A stretch of 64,000 nt of DNA from Hirsutella rhossiliensis (taxonomy: Eukaryota; Ascomycota; Sordariomycetes; Hypocreales; Ophiocordycipitaceae). Positions 25,801-37,800 of this stretch are shown here, in pieces. A model generated the notes under the pieces. The model ran no database searches and was not told where the DNA came from. It was given only the letters and a program-made list of their open reading frames with translations. The stretch covers positions 2,976,001-3,040,000 of the forward strand of contig NW_025408675.1 of the NCBI RefSeq assembly GCF_020360975.1, written 5' to 3'. Position numbers and translations under genes: made by a program. Within the stretch, counting starts at the first letter, position 1; each line of letters opens with the position of its first letter.

Positions 25801-26500
25801 TATTACTATATAACTTTACCTTATTACTTCTTTTACTTTCGTTACCTAGTAATATAACTTATATAGTTTAGGTTAAGATACGCTTAAGAGCTCTTATAGT
25901 TATATTTTCTAGCGATCGTAATATACCTTATACTTATACGCTAAGCGTTATCCCTTATATTAAACGCGTTAATAGTAACGGGCTAGTTAGATCTAGCCCC
26001 GACCTTATATTAGCTAAAGGCACTACTTTAGGCTTTATTATAATAGTATTTAAGAGCTATACCTACCCTAGAGTAAAGAAATATAAAGAACTATAGTAGA
26101 ACGTTAAGGAGCGTTAAGTTCCTACTAAGACTTAAACTAGCTTATAAAGCTAGTAAGGAATAAACGCGAAAATAAGTAGGGTATAGTATAGGTAGCTTTT
26201 TTTTAGGTTAACTACCCCCCCTATCGTAACTAGGGAGCTCTAGGCTATCGTATAACGAGAGTAGGTCGAGGCTAGATTAGAGATTTACTGCTATACCCTC
26301 CCTAACCTAAAGACCCTATATAATAGCGGTAGTAGGCCGATTCTTAGCGCGACGTAAATATATAAGCGCGTTAAGAAAGGTATTAGCGGTAGTATAGTTA
26401 CCTTAGCCCGCGGTGCCTATAATACTAAAGATAGAGGAGAATATAATAAAGAAATCTAAGTTAATATCGCGGGTTAGTTAATATAGATACTAAGCTCTAT
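22879..26500 (-). mobile_element. LINE-1, Tad1-like non-LTR element (5' part)
   Basis: Minus-strand decayed LINE. Near 24,160-24,174 the minus strand reads V-G-D-F-N, the catalytic motif of the AP-type endonuclease. It is followed towards lower coordinates by a GEGQLIINLIDNFSLYSLFLRGIKY-like run, which fits the Tad1 endonuclease pattern (GEG-IIDLMDEFxLxSLLPRGTxT). Further 3' sequence reaches 22,879, where chromovirus A interrupts it, and reverse transcriptase sequence continues at 15,862. The ORF1 side (about 24.8-26.4 kb) is too degenerate to read confidently. The catalytic GDFN survived RIP here although the frame has stops. Confidence 0.65.
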
Positions 26501-26622
26501 ATACCTTTAGCGTAAAGGTTATATTATATCGCTATAGCGTTAAGGCTAAAATAATATTATTATTTAATATACTAGCGGTATAGATTACTTTACGTAAGGG
26601 ATAAGAGTCGCTAAATAGTAAT

Positions 26623-27190
26623 TATAAGGAACGGTGTTCCTACTATAAATAAAGCAGCTATAATATACTCTCCCGATTATATAAGCTAATACGTAGTATA
26701 TTAATTATAGACAAAATCTCATCCTATAGAGCAAGAATCGCTCGTTATTTTGCATGTTATTATGCATTAAACGGGTTCCCGGTTATCGTACAATCGGGAA
26801 TCGAAGGAACAGAGCTAGCTTAGAATGCTAGCTAAGACCTCTTAAGAACACCGGCACGACCAACCTCCTCTAAACACGAATATTAGTGGAACCAAGACAC
26901 TTCCAGATTCACTCGAGATATCACGGAATTCCCTAGTCTCAGGGCTATACGGCAGCCTAAATCTGGTCCCGAAAGGTTCTTCCGTTCAGCTACAATTGTC
27001 TATATAAGACAGCATGTCCGCTGGTAGATAGATAGAGGATTATTAACTTTAACACCTCTTCTATATACTAATACACTACTAATAAATTCCGTTGAAAATC
27101 CTACCTTATACTCCTTCTTCCCCTCTATTACGTAGTCTTACGTGATTCCTTAATTTCCTAAAATTCCGCTTTTACTTATATACCTTAAGA
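26623..27190 (-). repeat. 568-bp LTR-like repeat, weakly mutated copy
   Basis: Inverted copy of 615-1182. It is flanked by GTAAT on both sides (26618-26622 and 27191-27195), a 5-bp target duplication, so it looks like a solo LTR. Unlike everything around it, the part from about 26,745 to 27,110 is rich in CA and TG (for example TTGCATGTTATTATGCATT), so it escaped most RIP, whereas its left 120 bp are mutated. Confidence 0.65.
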
Positions 27191-27195
27191 GTAAT

Positions 27196-29715
27196 ATAAC
27201 GGCCTTAATACTATTAACGTTAGCTATTCTATTAAAAACTAAGAAGGCTTTAGCGCTAAGTTATATAAGCTTACCTATAAGTAATTCTATACCTAGAGCT
27301 ACTATACCTAGGCGCGAGGTTAATACTAGGTCGTAGATACTATAGGTACGCGCTAGCTACTTAGCTATACGCTAGCTAATACCTCTTATCCCGCTTATTA
27401 TAAGTACCCTGCCCTTATAGTAGAGGAGTTACTCTTTTATTAGCTAGGGCTTAAACGGGATATAAGGCTATATTTAAGGGATAAGCACCTACCCTTACTA
27501 TATAGCGTATTTAGGTTTAGTAGGTAGTATTAAAGTAAGGTCGAGGGCATTAAGGGCCCCCTTACCTCTCGCTTAGGTCGATTAAACGTAGGCATAGATC
27601 TAGGTACTCGCTCCGGGCGGTATATATTAGGCCCTATAGCGGCGCAGCCCCGACCCCTATAGTAACGTTATTAGAACCGGTGCTAACTACTTACTAGGAC
27701 TTATACTATTAGCAGAGCGAACTCGTTCCGCGCTACGTCCTATAGCTAAGCGAGCGCTAATACGTTTAAGTCGCGCGATAAGAAAGGGAAAGCTAAAGTT
27801 TAGCGAGGGAGGGAAGACTTAAGAGAGAGGAGCTTACCTATTAGCGTTATTAACGAGGTAGGTAGAAAGTAGCGACTCTAGGCTTATATATTATCGCGGG
27901 CGTCTATCTTTAGTAAGTTAGCGAGAGATGCCTAGAACTAGGTCTTAATAGGACGATACGTAAAAGCTATTCTTATCTTTATAGTGAATTCTATAAAAGA
28001 GGCGCGGCGGTAGATAAAGAGATAGAAGAGAAGATAAAGAAAGTAGGCTAAGCTAAGGAAGGGGACTTATATCTTATAGCTTAAGTCCTTATTTAGGTAC
28101 TAAGTAGGTCTTAGCTACTATTCGAGGAGCGCCTTTAACCTAATAATATCGCGCCTTACTTCCTAGCGCCCCTATTTAGCTCTATTAAAAGTCTCCCCTT
28201 ATAGTAACTTAAGAATAACCTCTTAGACTATCTACTCCTTTATTAGCGTATCCCGGTTTAAAGGCTCCGCTAATAGTCGCGTTCGTACTTTAGTTAAATA
28301 ATAAGGGGATAAGGCGCGCGTATTTATACTCGCTTAGTCTTTTCCGACCCTTTAGCTATTAAGGAAATTTAGCCTAATCGTATAATACTTAAGGTAGGAT
28401 ATTAAGGGGGGAGCCTATATATTAGCTTTTATCTTATCGTTAGCTAGTTTTCTAAGTAAATAAAGATAAAAAGAGGGGTCTTTTTATAAGTAAGTAAGAA
28501 AGAGTTTCCTATATAATAAGCCGTTATTAGTAGAGGGGCGGTTAATTATTAAGTCTAAGTCGCGACGCGTTATATAGGCTACTTAGAAGTTTAGGTGCCC
28601 TCTTAAAAGCCGCGTAGATAGTAAGGTATATAGTAGAGGTACTTACCTTAGTAAAAGGGTTAAATTAATATAGGAGTCTTATATATTTCGTGCTATTAGC
28701 TTTAAACCTTATATTAGGTTAACTTAGGCGTATCTAGAGTTATAAGGAGCTCTACGCGGCGTAAGATAGGTAGGGGCGGATAGCTATTTACTATTAACGC
28801 GTTCGACGTATAAAGTAACGCTAAGAGGAAGGGCCTAAGATACGCTCCGTTTACTAGAAAATAAAATAGTAAAGATAGTAAAGAGATTAGTAATTTAAGC
28901 GACGCGAATATTAATAACCGAAATTAATCTTAAATAAGTAAATAAAGAGAGAAATATATAAAGTAGATAGCGAGATAGGGAAGGGGGTACTTTAAAGTAC
29001 GCTAAAGGCGTTAAGGAAGAAAGGCGGTAAAATTAAGTAGCTATTTCTAAATAAAGTAATATTATACGTATATAAAGTAATAGATAGTATCTAAATAAGG
29101 AAATATAATAAGGAGCTTTAGAATATTAACTTCTTTTAGAGTATACGTATAGCTAGGACCTACGTAAGGTCTAGTAGGTATAACCGCCTAAGAGAATAAT
29201 AAGCTTATATTTAGTTCTTTAAGAAGCTACCTTAGGAATAGATTATTAGTAGCTTAAGTAGACGACGGCTTAAAGCTATAATTATTTAATATTCTCCTAT
29301 TAGTTTAAGCTCTATCGTTTTATTATAGAGCTATAGTAATATATATTTTAGCTTTAGTCGGCGCTATAGTTTATTACTACAGCCTATATATTTAGGTCTT
29401 ATAAAATAAAGAAGTATTATAGATATACCCGGCCGCTATTATATAGGTCGGGGTATAGATAACTTATCGACGCTACCTTAGGCCCCTTTACGCCGCCGCG
29501 TCGTTTAGTCCTTAATATGTAGTTTACTAATATAGCCGGTTAGATACTAATATAAGTTTAAAGGGGTCCTAAGAAAAAAGTAAGCCTTACGTTTACTAGC
29601 TCTTTAAAAGGCTATTATAGGAACGGATCGTTATTAAGCCCTTATAAATAGCGGCTAAAAGTATAAGCGTTTAATATAGTCTTTTTAGTTTAAGCTCTTT
29701 TATTTATTATAAAGT
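27196..29715. other. Unidentified RIP-degenerate sequence
   Basis: Decayed, partly GC-rich sequence between the LTR-like repeat and chromovirus B. I translated parts of it and found no motif I can name. It may be another dead transposon. Confidence 0.4.
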
Positions 29716-29720
29716 AGTAG

Positions 29721-29906
29721 TATAAGAGTCTTTAACTATTATAGGTTATAGGCTTAGGCTATAGCCTAAGCTATATAGTTATATATAAAAGGCCGGATCC
29801 TATATATATATATATAGGCTAGCCGCGTATAAAAGAGCTCTATATAGCTTATTAATATTATCTTATAGATAGTACCTATATATACGCCTCTACCTACTCT
29901 ATAATA
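29721..29906 (+). repeat. 5' LTR of chromovirus B
   Basis: A 186-bp LTR starting TATAAGAGTC and ending CTATAATA, preceded by the target duplication AGTAG. Confidence 0.87.
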
Positions 29907-29949
29907 GTATAAGCTATTAACTAATAGATCTAATAAATATCTCCTTAAA

Positions 29950-30960
29950 AAGGGTGCCGCTTCTTTAAAGGAGTACCCCGCTACCCCTTAGGTAGATAGG
30001 AAGTATTATAGCTATCCTAAAAGTAATTAAAAGCGCGACGGCTAGTAAGAAAAATAAGGTTCTCGCTATACTAAGGGAGCTATCTATAAGACTAGCGTTA
30101 ACCCCTATAACCTCTATAATACTAGTTATAGCGGCGGTACTACTAATATAGAAGCCGCTTCCTTAGCCGACTTAAGATAGTAAGCTTAAGTCCTTTTACT
30201 TTTTCCTTAGCTAGCTATAGATAAAGTTTATAATAAACGAGAAATAAGGCCTAAACGGCTATTATAATATAGTATAGTATTTGCTCCTTTATATACTACT
30301 AGAGCCCTAGATATAGTAGATCTCTAGATTCTAAGATAAGGGCGGCCTTAAGGGTAAACGTAACCTATAAGACTTCTTTTAATACCTTATATATACGTTT
30401 AGTAACGTATAAGAGTAGGAGAAGGCATAGGATAGGCTATAGACCCTTAGGTAGAGGGATAGGTAGACCTTTAGCGAATTCCTCCTTAACTTTAAGAGAC
30501 GCTCTTATAAGCGGTAGGAACTATAATATAAGAAGATAGCGTAAAGCTTATATAGTTATAAAACTTAATTACGCTAGCCCTATAAGAGCTACTTATCCTT
30601 ATAATTATACCTACTAACTATAGCGAGTATATAAGCTAGTTAATAAAGGTAGTATAGGGCTATAAGTAAACGCTGCGTTTTTAAAAGCTTAGTAAGCGTA
30701 CGCTATATAGCGGTAATAGGATTACCGCCCTTTTATAAAAGGAATAGCTAACTATTAATATTAATAGGGATACCCTAATATCGGCTACTTATATAGACCG
30801 AGCTAAATATAGTAGGAAGTTATTATTAAATATCCCTTATACTATCCCGCTTTTTAAGTAGCGGGCGAAGTAGGTAATAAGCGAGGAAATCGGGAAAAGG
30901 AAGGCTAACGGCCGCTACTTACGTTATAGCGCGTCTATATACTTTATATTAAAATACCCC
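29950..30960 (+). pseudogene. gag remnant of chromovirus B
   Basis: Homologous to gag of copy A. The zinc knuckle at 30916-30957 reads Y-L-R-Y-S-A-S-I-Y-F-I-L-K-Y: all four zinc ligands (C, C, H, C) have become Tyr by CpA to TpA change on one strand or the other. Copy A still keeps two of them. Confidence 0.7.
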
Positions 30961-30969
30961 TTCTTTTTA

Positions 30970-33579
30970 GCTAAGTAACCTATAGTAGTTTAAGTAGCGA
31001 AGATAGAACCGCTCTTTACCTTAGATAATAAAGAGGACTCTACGCCCTTAAGCTTAAAGGAAAAAGAGTAGCTCTAGAGTAAAGATAGGCTCTAGAGCCT
31101 TAATTACTAGTACTAGTAAAGGAAAAGGAGGAATTATCCGCTTATATAAAAGAGGAGCCTACTTTAATATAGGTTATAATTAATAACTCCTTACCTATTA
31201 CCGCCCTTATAAATAAAGGCTACTAGTACTATACTATAGTTAACGAGGCGCTTATATAAGAGATATAAGTATTAGTAAAAATGATTGCTTTAAGGCGAGT
31301 AAAGGGCGCCTTAAGTATAATAAAGGGTATAGTAATTAAGGGTATTATATAGCTAGCTATAAAGGTTAATAGTTACTATAAGCTTATCGTAGCCTATATA
31401 ATCCCTTAACTAGAGTTTCCCTTAATCCTTAGGAAACCTTAGTTATTATATATAAAGTTATACTTAGTTCTATATTAAAAGAATCTATAGTTTAGGCTTA
31501 TATAATAGTAGGTCTACTATAACGACGGTTCTATAAGCGTAGGACTAAGCGTATAAGCTTTATACTTAGCTTAAGAAGTCCTTACCTTTATCTTTATAAG
31601 AACTATATAATAAGTAGAGCGAGAGGAAGGCTAGGCAGCGGCTAATATAGCGGTCTATATAGTTAGCTTAGTAAATATTAATAGTGCCCTTTAAATAAAG
31701 AAGCTAAAGTCGCCTTCTAAGCTATAGTAGTAAATACTAAAGCGCTTTTATAACCTCCTACTACTATTTAAGTCTTAAGAAGTAGATAAGCTTAACCTAT
31801 ATAAGCTAGGGGTAAACTATAGGATCGTACTTTATATTAATAAGAAGGGGTAGGAACTACTTATACTATTTAGACTACTATATAGTATATTATATATAGA
31901 GCTACTAGTATTAAAGAAGACGCTAAGGGACCTCTTAAATAAGGGTTTTATTTAAGTAAGTAGCTTTAAAGTAAGAGCGCTAGTCTTATTTATACGTAAA
32001 CTAAGGGGCGGGATATAGTTTTATTATAACTATAGGGCTCTAAACGTAATTATAAGGCTAGACCGCTACCCCTTACCTTTAATCTTAAATACGCTCTATA
32101 ACCTCTTAAAAGTAAAGTAGTTTATAAAGCTAGATATAAAATAGGCGTTTTATAAGGTATAAATCTTAGAAGGTAATAAGTAAAAGACAGCGTTCTATAT
32201 ATACTATAGCTTATTTAAGTAGCTTATAATACCCTTTAGCCTTTTAAGAGCGCCCGCTACCTTTTAGCGTTATATTAATAACGTACTTTAAGACTTCCTT
32301 AATAAGTTCGCTTTTATATATATAGATAATATCCTTATTTACATAAGCGGCTCTTATAAGGACTATATATAAAAAGTATAAAAGGTCTTAGAGCGCCTTT
32401 AACTTTATAAGCTCTACCTTAACCTAAATAAGTATAAATTTAAGGTTAAGAGGGTTAAGTACCTAGGCTTTATTATCTATATAAGCATAGGTATATAAGC
32501 GGATCTTATAAAGATCTAAGCGATCTAGGACTAAGCGGCCCTAACTATATAAATAAGTATATAGAGCTTCCTTAGGTTCGCGAACTATTATAGGATATTT
32601 ATTAAGGGCTTCTCTTATATTATAATACCCTTAAATAAGATTACTAGAAAGTAGACCGCTTTTCTTTAAGGGCCTATATAGGAAGGAGCGTTCTATACGC
32701 TTAAGGACCTATTCTCGTAAGCCTTAGTATTACTTTAGTAGGACTTCGACTAGTCTATATTAGTTAAAGCGGACTATAGCGGCTAGGCACTTAAAGGAAC
32801 GCTTTCTTAGGAAGTAAATAGGCGGAAGTAACTAGTAGCGTTCTACTCTTATAAGCTAACCTTAGTAAAGCGGAATTATACTATTTATAATAAGGAGATA
32901 CTAGTAATTATTAGCTACCTTAAGTAATAGTAAGTAAAGCTCTAGAGCTATAAAAGCTTTAAGGTTCTTATAAACTATAGGAACCTTAAGTACTTTATAA
33001 CCTACTAGCACCTCTTAGAGTGGTAAGCCTACTAAGTAGAGTATCTCTTATACTTTAACTTCTTAATTAAGTACCGCTTTAAGTAGGACTTTATAGTCCT
33101 AAACGCGCTTTCTTAAAAGGATTAAGACTAGCTAATAAGAGCGGATATTAAAGCCTAGGATCTATAGCTTATCCTATAAGAAGCGCTATAGACTAATATA
33201 AGAGCTTCCCTAGTAAAGGAAGGCGCGGTACTAGTAGACGAGCTTCCCCCTATACCTTTACCTTAGTCTAGTAAGGAGGGATAGACTAGCCTAAGAGCGC
33301 GCGTAGCGAGAGTATTTTAAGATAAGGCCCTTTAACGCTTATAGGATAAGATAGCGGCTCTAGACTATACCTACGAGGGTATACGCTATGCTATAGAGTC
33401 CGGCGCTTAATACTTAGATCTAAAGCTAAAGCTAAAAGTATAGGTAGCCGACTACTATATCGACCTATAAGGGCATCTACGCTAGCGGGGGAGACTATAG
33501 GTACCGGGCGTACCGTATACTATAGAAGCTAAGGAGAAGGATAGACTACTAGAGCTAGATAAATAAAACGAGCTCTAAG
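30970..33579 (+). pseudogene. pol remnant of chromovirus B, 5' part
   Basis: Protease, reverse transcriptase and RNase H region parallel to copy A. The reverse transcriptase catalytic site at 32319-32330 reads Y-I-D-N, again with the second catalytic Asp lost. The frame is cut at 33579 by insertion of the gypsy element between the RNase H and integrase parts and resumes at 41418. Confidence 0.75.
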
Positions 33580-34049
33580 TATAATAACTAGTATTATTCC
33601 TAAGGGATAAACCTATCGAGGGGTTTATATTAGTAGATATAATAGGGCGTGGTCTAAGCAATAATAAGTATATTACGTTAGTAATAAGTCGGAGGTCGTA
33701 GACCGTAGACTATAACTAGGTAATTAGAATTAGAGATAGAATCGTAATAAAGATCTATATTAAAAGCTAAAGAGCTATCTATCTAAAGGAGTAAAAGTAG
33801 GTGGCTATATATACCCGTAGAGACTATCCTTAGATTATAGTCCTAGCCGTAATCCCCTTCGTAGCTTACTATAGCTTACTCGTAAGCTATGCTCCTAAAT
33901 AGTAATCTATCTATATAAGGCTTACTTAGCTTACGTACGCTCTAGGTAAGCTAAGCCTAAGTGACTTCTCGTCCTAACTATTGTTCCGAGCCGCCTTATT
34001 ACGTGAACGTGGCCGGCTCTCCTACGGCCCGCTAACCGTGGTCGTAATA
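33580..34049 (-). repeat. 3' LTR (element orientation) of nested gypsy element
   Basis: 470 bp; direct repeat of 40943-41412. It lies next to the polypurine tract, which marks it as the 3' LTR for a minus-strand element. Confidence 0.88.
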
Positions 34050-34054
34050 CGATG

Positions 34055-34068
34055 TCTCCCCTCCTTTT
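34055..34068 (-). promoter_or_regulatory. Polypurine tract of nested gypsy element
   Basis: On the minus strand AAAAGGAGGGGAGA lies five bases before the LTR. Polypurine tracts prime plus-strand DNA synthesis next to the 3' LTR, and its position fixes the orientation of the element. Confidence 0.75.
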
Positions 34069-34188
34069 AGTCTTATCCGTAAGACCTGCTGCTGCCTTAG
34101 CCGCCGTGTATAAATATACCCTTATCGCGCGTATATATATTCCCCGTTTCGTCCTTTCTATCCCTTAGGATATGCTGCTAATAGTATA

Positions 34189-34859
34189 TCTAGTCGCGTG
34201 TCGAAGGATCGTTCTTATAAGACCCTTAAGCGCATTCGTTTAGCTAAGTCTATTAATCGTCTTAGTTTCGACGTTATACCGTATTCTTTCTATTCGTCGC
34301 GCGGCTTCCGCTATAAAATGCTAGAGAAATCTTCTAAGTATGCCGAATATATACGGCGGGGTCGTTCTTGCGATACGTCGGGCGTGGCGATTAGCTCTCG
34401 TAGGTAACTTCGTTATCCTACCTATTATTTATAGCTAACGTGTTTCCTAGTATCCCGAATAAATCTAGAGTCCGATCGATTAGATAAAGAAGAAGAAATT
34501 GCTAAGGAGCGAATATTAAAAGCTTAAGCCGACCTAAACGAAGCCTTAGCTCGTTTAGCGCGGCTTCGCCGTTAAAAGCGCTAGCTAAAGATAAAGGGTA
34601 CCGAGATAGTCCGTTAGGGCCTTCGTTCCTTAGATAACCTTAACGAGGCTAAGCGCTAAGAATCTAAAGCGGTGGTCGATATTTAGTCTATAGGTAGATT
34701 TAATATAATTAATTAGAATGCTATTAGTTCGTTAGGCGATTTTATAATGCCTAGGGTAGATTTTGCTAGTAGAACTATTAAAGTAGAGAACCGTAGTAGG
34801 TTAAGTACTTAAGTGGTTCCTAGGTATTTTCCTCTAGTCTATATCCCTTCTACTTAATA
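34189..34859 (+). pseudogene. Antisense Cys-cluster/coiled-coil gene in nested gypsy element
   Basis: This frame lies between the polypurine tract and integrase, on the strand opposite to pol. It opens near 34,189 (ATA where ATG would be before RIP; a GTG at 34198 is in frame) and reads SKDRSYKTLKRIRLAKS, then IPYSFYSSRGFRYKM, then SSKYAEYIRRGRSCD. The Tyr spacing with the remaining Cys fits an original C-X2-C-X5-C-X8-C-X2-C-X6-C cluster, each Tyr being a TGC to TAC or TAT change. After a GTAACT...GCTAACG...CCTAG sequence that resembles an intron (34404-34450) comes a helical charged part (DKEEEIAKERILKA, LNEALARLARLRR, GLRSLDNLNEAKR), then SLGDFIMPRVDFAS near 34,735. Stops replace Gln. My exact intron phasing does not close, so the junction is uncertain. 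Function unknown; a zinc-binding, self-associating protein is inferred. Confidence 0.65.
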
Positions 34860-34899
34860 AGGTATTCTTATTGCTAACCTTATTTTCTTATATCTAGTA

Positions 34900-37800
34900 T
34901 TTATTCTACTTTATATTCTTAATCGTCGTTAACTTTAATTTTTTCCTATAGTTTAGCGTTTCGTAGCGCTAGTTCTAATAATAAGATATAAAATATCGGG
35001 TATATCTATATTATCGTTAGTAGCGAAAGTTCGTAGTTAACTTTTAAAATAGTTTTCTTAACCTTAAACGGTCTAAGTTTCTTAAAATCTAATTTATTGC
35101 TTAGTCGTTTTATTTTAATATTTCGTTGTACGAGGTAGACTATATCTCCCTTTCGAAAGATTAGTCCCTATAATCTTTTCCGATTATAGTAAGTGGATAT
35201 TCGTTCTCTAACGAATTAAAGTTCTTATTATATTTATTTATATAATTTTCGTAGCTAATCTGCTTATAGTATCGCTCGTTCCGCTTATAGTCCTTATCGA
35301 GTAACCTTAAATGCTTCTAGGTTATATCCGTAATTAGCGTATACTAGTAAGAGCTTAGTTGTTTCCGTAACTAAGCTATTATAAGCTAGTTACGCTATTA
35401 GTAGCTATTTAACCTAATCGTTTTATTCGTAGCTAATATAGCATCGTAAATATTATTTAAGCGTTTAGTTAAGTCGTTCTATTTATCTATCTATTTATAG
35501 GTAATAAGCTATACTAAGCTTATATTTCGTCCTTAATTATGCTATAAGAGCTTACTAAAATTTAGCTATAAATATACTTCCTCTATTAGAGATAATCTTA
35601 TTCGGTAGTCTATAATTACTAATAATTATTCGTAGGAATATATATACTAGCTCTTCTATATTACTTACTTCTTTATATAGTAAGAAGTATCCGTACTTCG
35701 TTAATCTATCGGTAATAACGAATATACTATCGTATTTAACGTTAGTTATAGGTTCTTTTAATAGTAGTAGCTTTATAATATAGTCGAAAGCTATCGAATC
35801 CTATAGTTTCTCTAATACTAGTAGCGGTTGCAATTCTCCGTATAGCTTATATTATTTAGCTTTACTTCGTGCGTAAAGTTTATATTCTTTAATAACTTAT
35901 CGTACTGCTTTTTTAAGCTATAAGAAGTTATATTATCGTTTAATCCGTTCTATTATTCTTTGGATTCCTTAGTATCTATATATTAGATATTCGTATATAT
36001 CTTATATAACTTTATCTCGTAATTCTAGTAGTATCTAGATTTTATTTTTATATATTAGAACTTCTAAATATTCTATATCGTATTTATTTAGTACTTCGTA
36101 TTCTTTTATCTATTTTAGGATCTTCTAGTATATTAAGTCGTCGGGTTATACTTTAAATATTATATTTAACTATCGTTGCTAGTAGTTCCTATTTTCGTTG
36201 GTTTCTAGGAGCTGTCCTTTCGCTATAGGTGCTCCTATATTATAGTTACTTTATCGACTAAGGGCATTAGCTCGACCGTTTTCTATTCCTTTTCTATAGA
36301 TTATTTCGTAGTCGAATTCTAATAAGTATTTAGCCTATCGGATCTATCGTCCGTTTAACTATTATATTATTATAAAGTATAAGATATTCTTATAATCTAT
36401 ATAGACCTTAACTTTATACTTGCTTCTAAGAAGGTAGTATCGAAATTCCTTAAAAGCTTAAATAATTACGAGGAATTCTTTATCGTAGATAGGGTAATTA
36501 AGTTCTACGCTATATAGCTTTTTCGAATAAAATACAATCGGTCGTAGTCTTCCTTTATTATCTTTTTATCCGATTTATACTCCTAAAGTAAAGTCTAATA
36601 TATCGGTTTCGAGTTCGATTTATCGTTCTAGATTAAAGGTAGTTAAGACTAGTTCTTATATAATCGTAGTTTTAATATATTCGAAAGCTTCGTTAGCTTT
36701 ATCGTCCTATATAAATTCTTTTTCCTTCTTCGTTAAGTCGTATAGTAGTGCTATAATCTTTCCGAAATCTTTAATAAATCGTCGGTAGTAATTTATAAAT
36801 CCTAGGAAACTTTATATATCCTTAACGTTCTTTAGCGTTAGCTATTCTTTAACTAAGTTAATCTTATCTTATTATATTTATATCTCTCCTAGTAAGATCG
36901 TATGTCCGAGGAAGTCTACTTCTTATATATAGAACTTACTTTTCTCTAGTTTAACTAGTAACTTTATATTCTAAAGTACGTAGAGTACCTTATAGACGTA
37001 TTCTTTATATTCTTTTAGGGTATCCGAGAAGATTAGGATATTATCTAGGTATACTACTATAAAGATATCTAAGTATTCGCGTAGGATATTATTAATTATC
37101 CGTTAGAAGGTAGCTAGTATATTTATAAGTCTAAATAGTATTACTAGATATTCGAATAGTCTAAATTTCGTTCTAAAGGCTATTATCTATTTATATCCCT
37201 TTTTTATACGTATTAAGTTATAGGCGCCTTTAAGGTCGAGGGCTATAAACTATTTTTTACCGTATAGTCGATCTCGTAGTTCCGATATAAGCGGTAATAG
37301 TATTCGGTCCTTTATTATAATATCGTTTAGGCGTCTATAGTCGATAACTAGTCGTAGCTTGCCGTTTTTCTTTAGAATAAATATAACTAGGTAGCCTACT
37401 TTAGATATTAACGTTTATATATATCCCTTTTATAGATTCTCGTCGAGGTAGTCGCGTAGCGTTTATAGTTGCTTTTCGTTTAGGTTATAGATTTTATAGA
37501 ACGTCGGCGTTATTCTATCCTTAAGATAAATTTTATAGTCTTATTAGCTATATTCGGGTAACCCTATCTCGAGTTCTTCCTTAAAGAGTTTATCGTATTT
37601 CTAGTATTCTTAGGGGATATTCTTTATTCTATCTTATAGGCTTTATTCTTTCTTTTAAGAGCTAGTTTCTCTTAACTCGAGCTCTTTATTAATTTATTTA
37701 AGGTCTTTCCTTAGAGTAGTAATAACTCTTCGGATCTTTATATTATATCCTTTATTCTATTTATATCGGATGCTAGGTTATATAGCCGTGTTAGTTAGTA

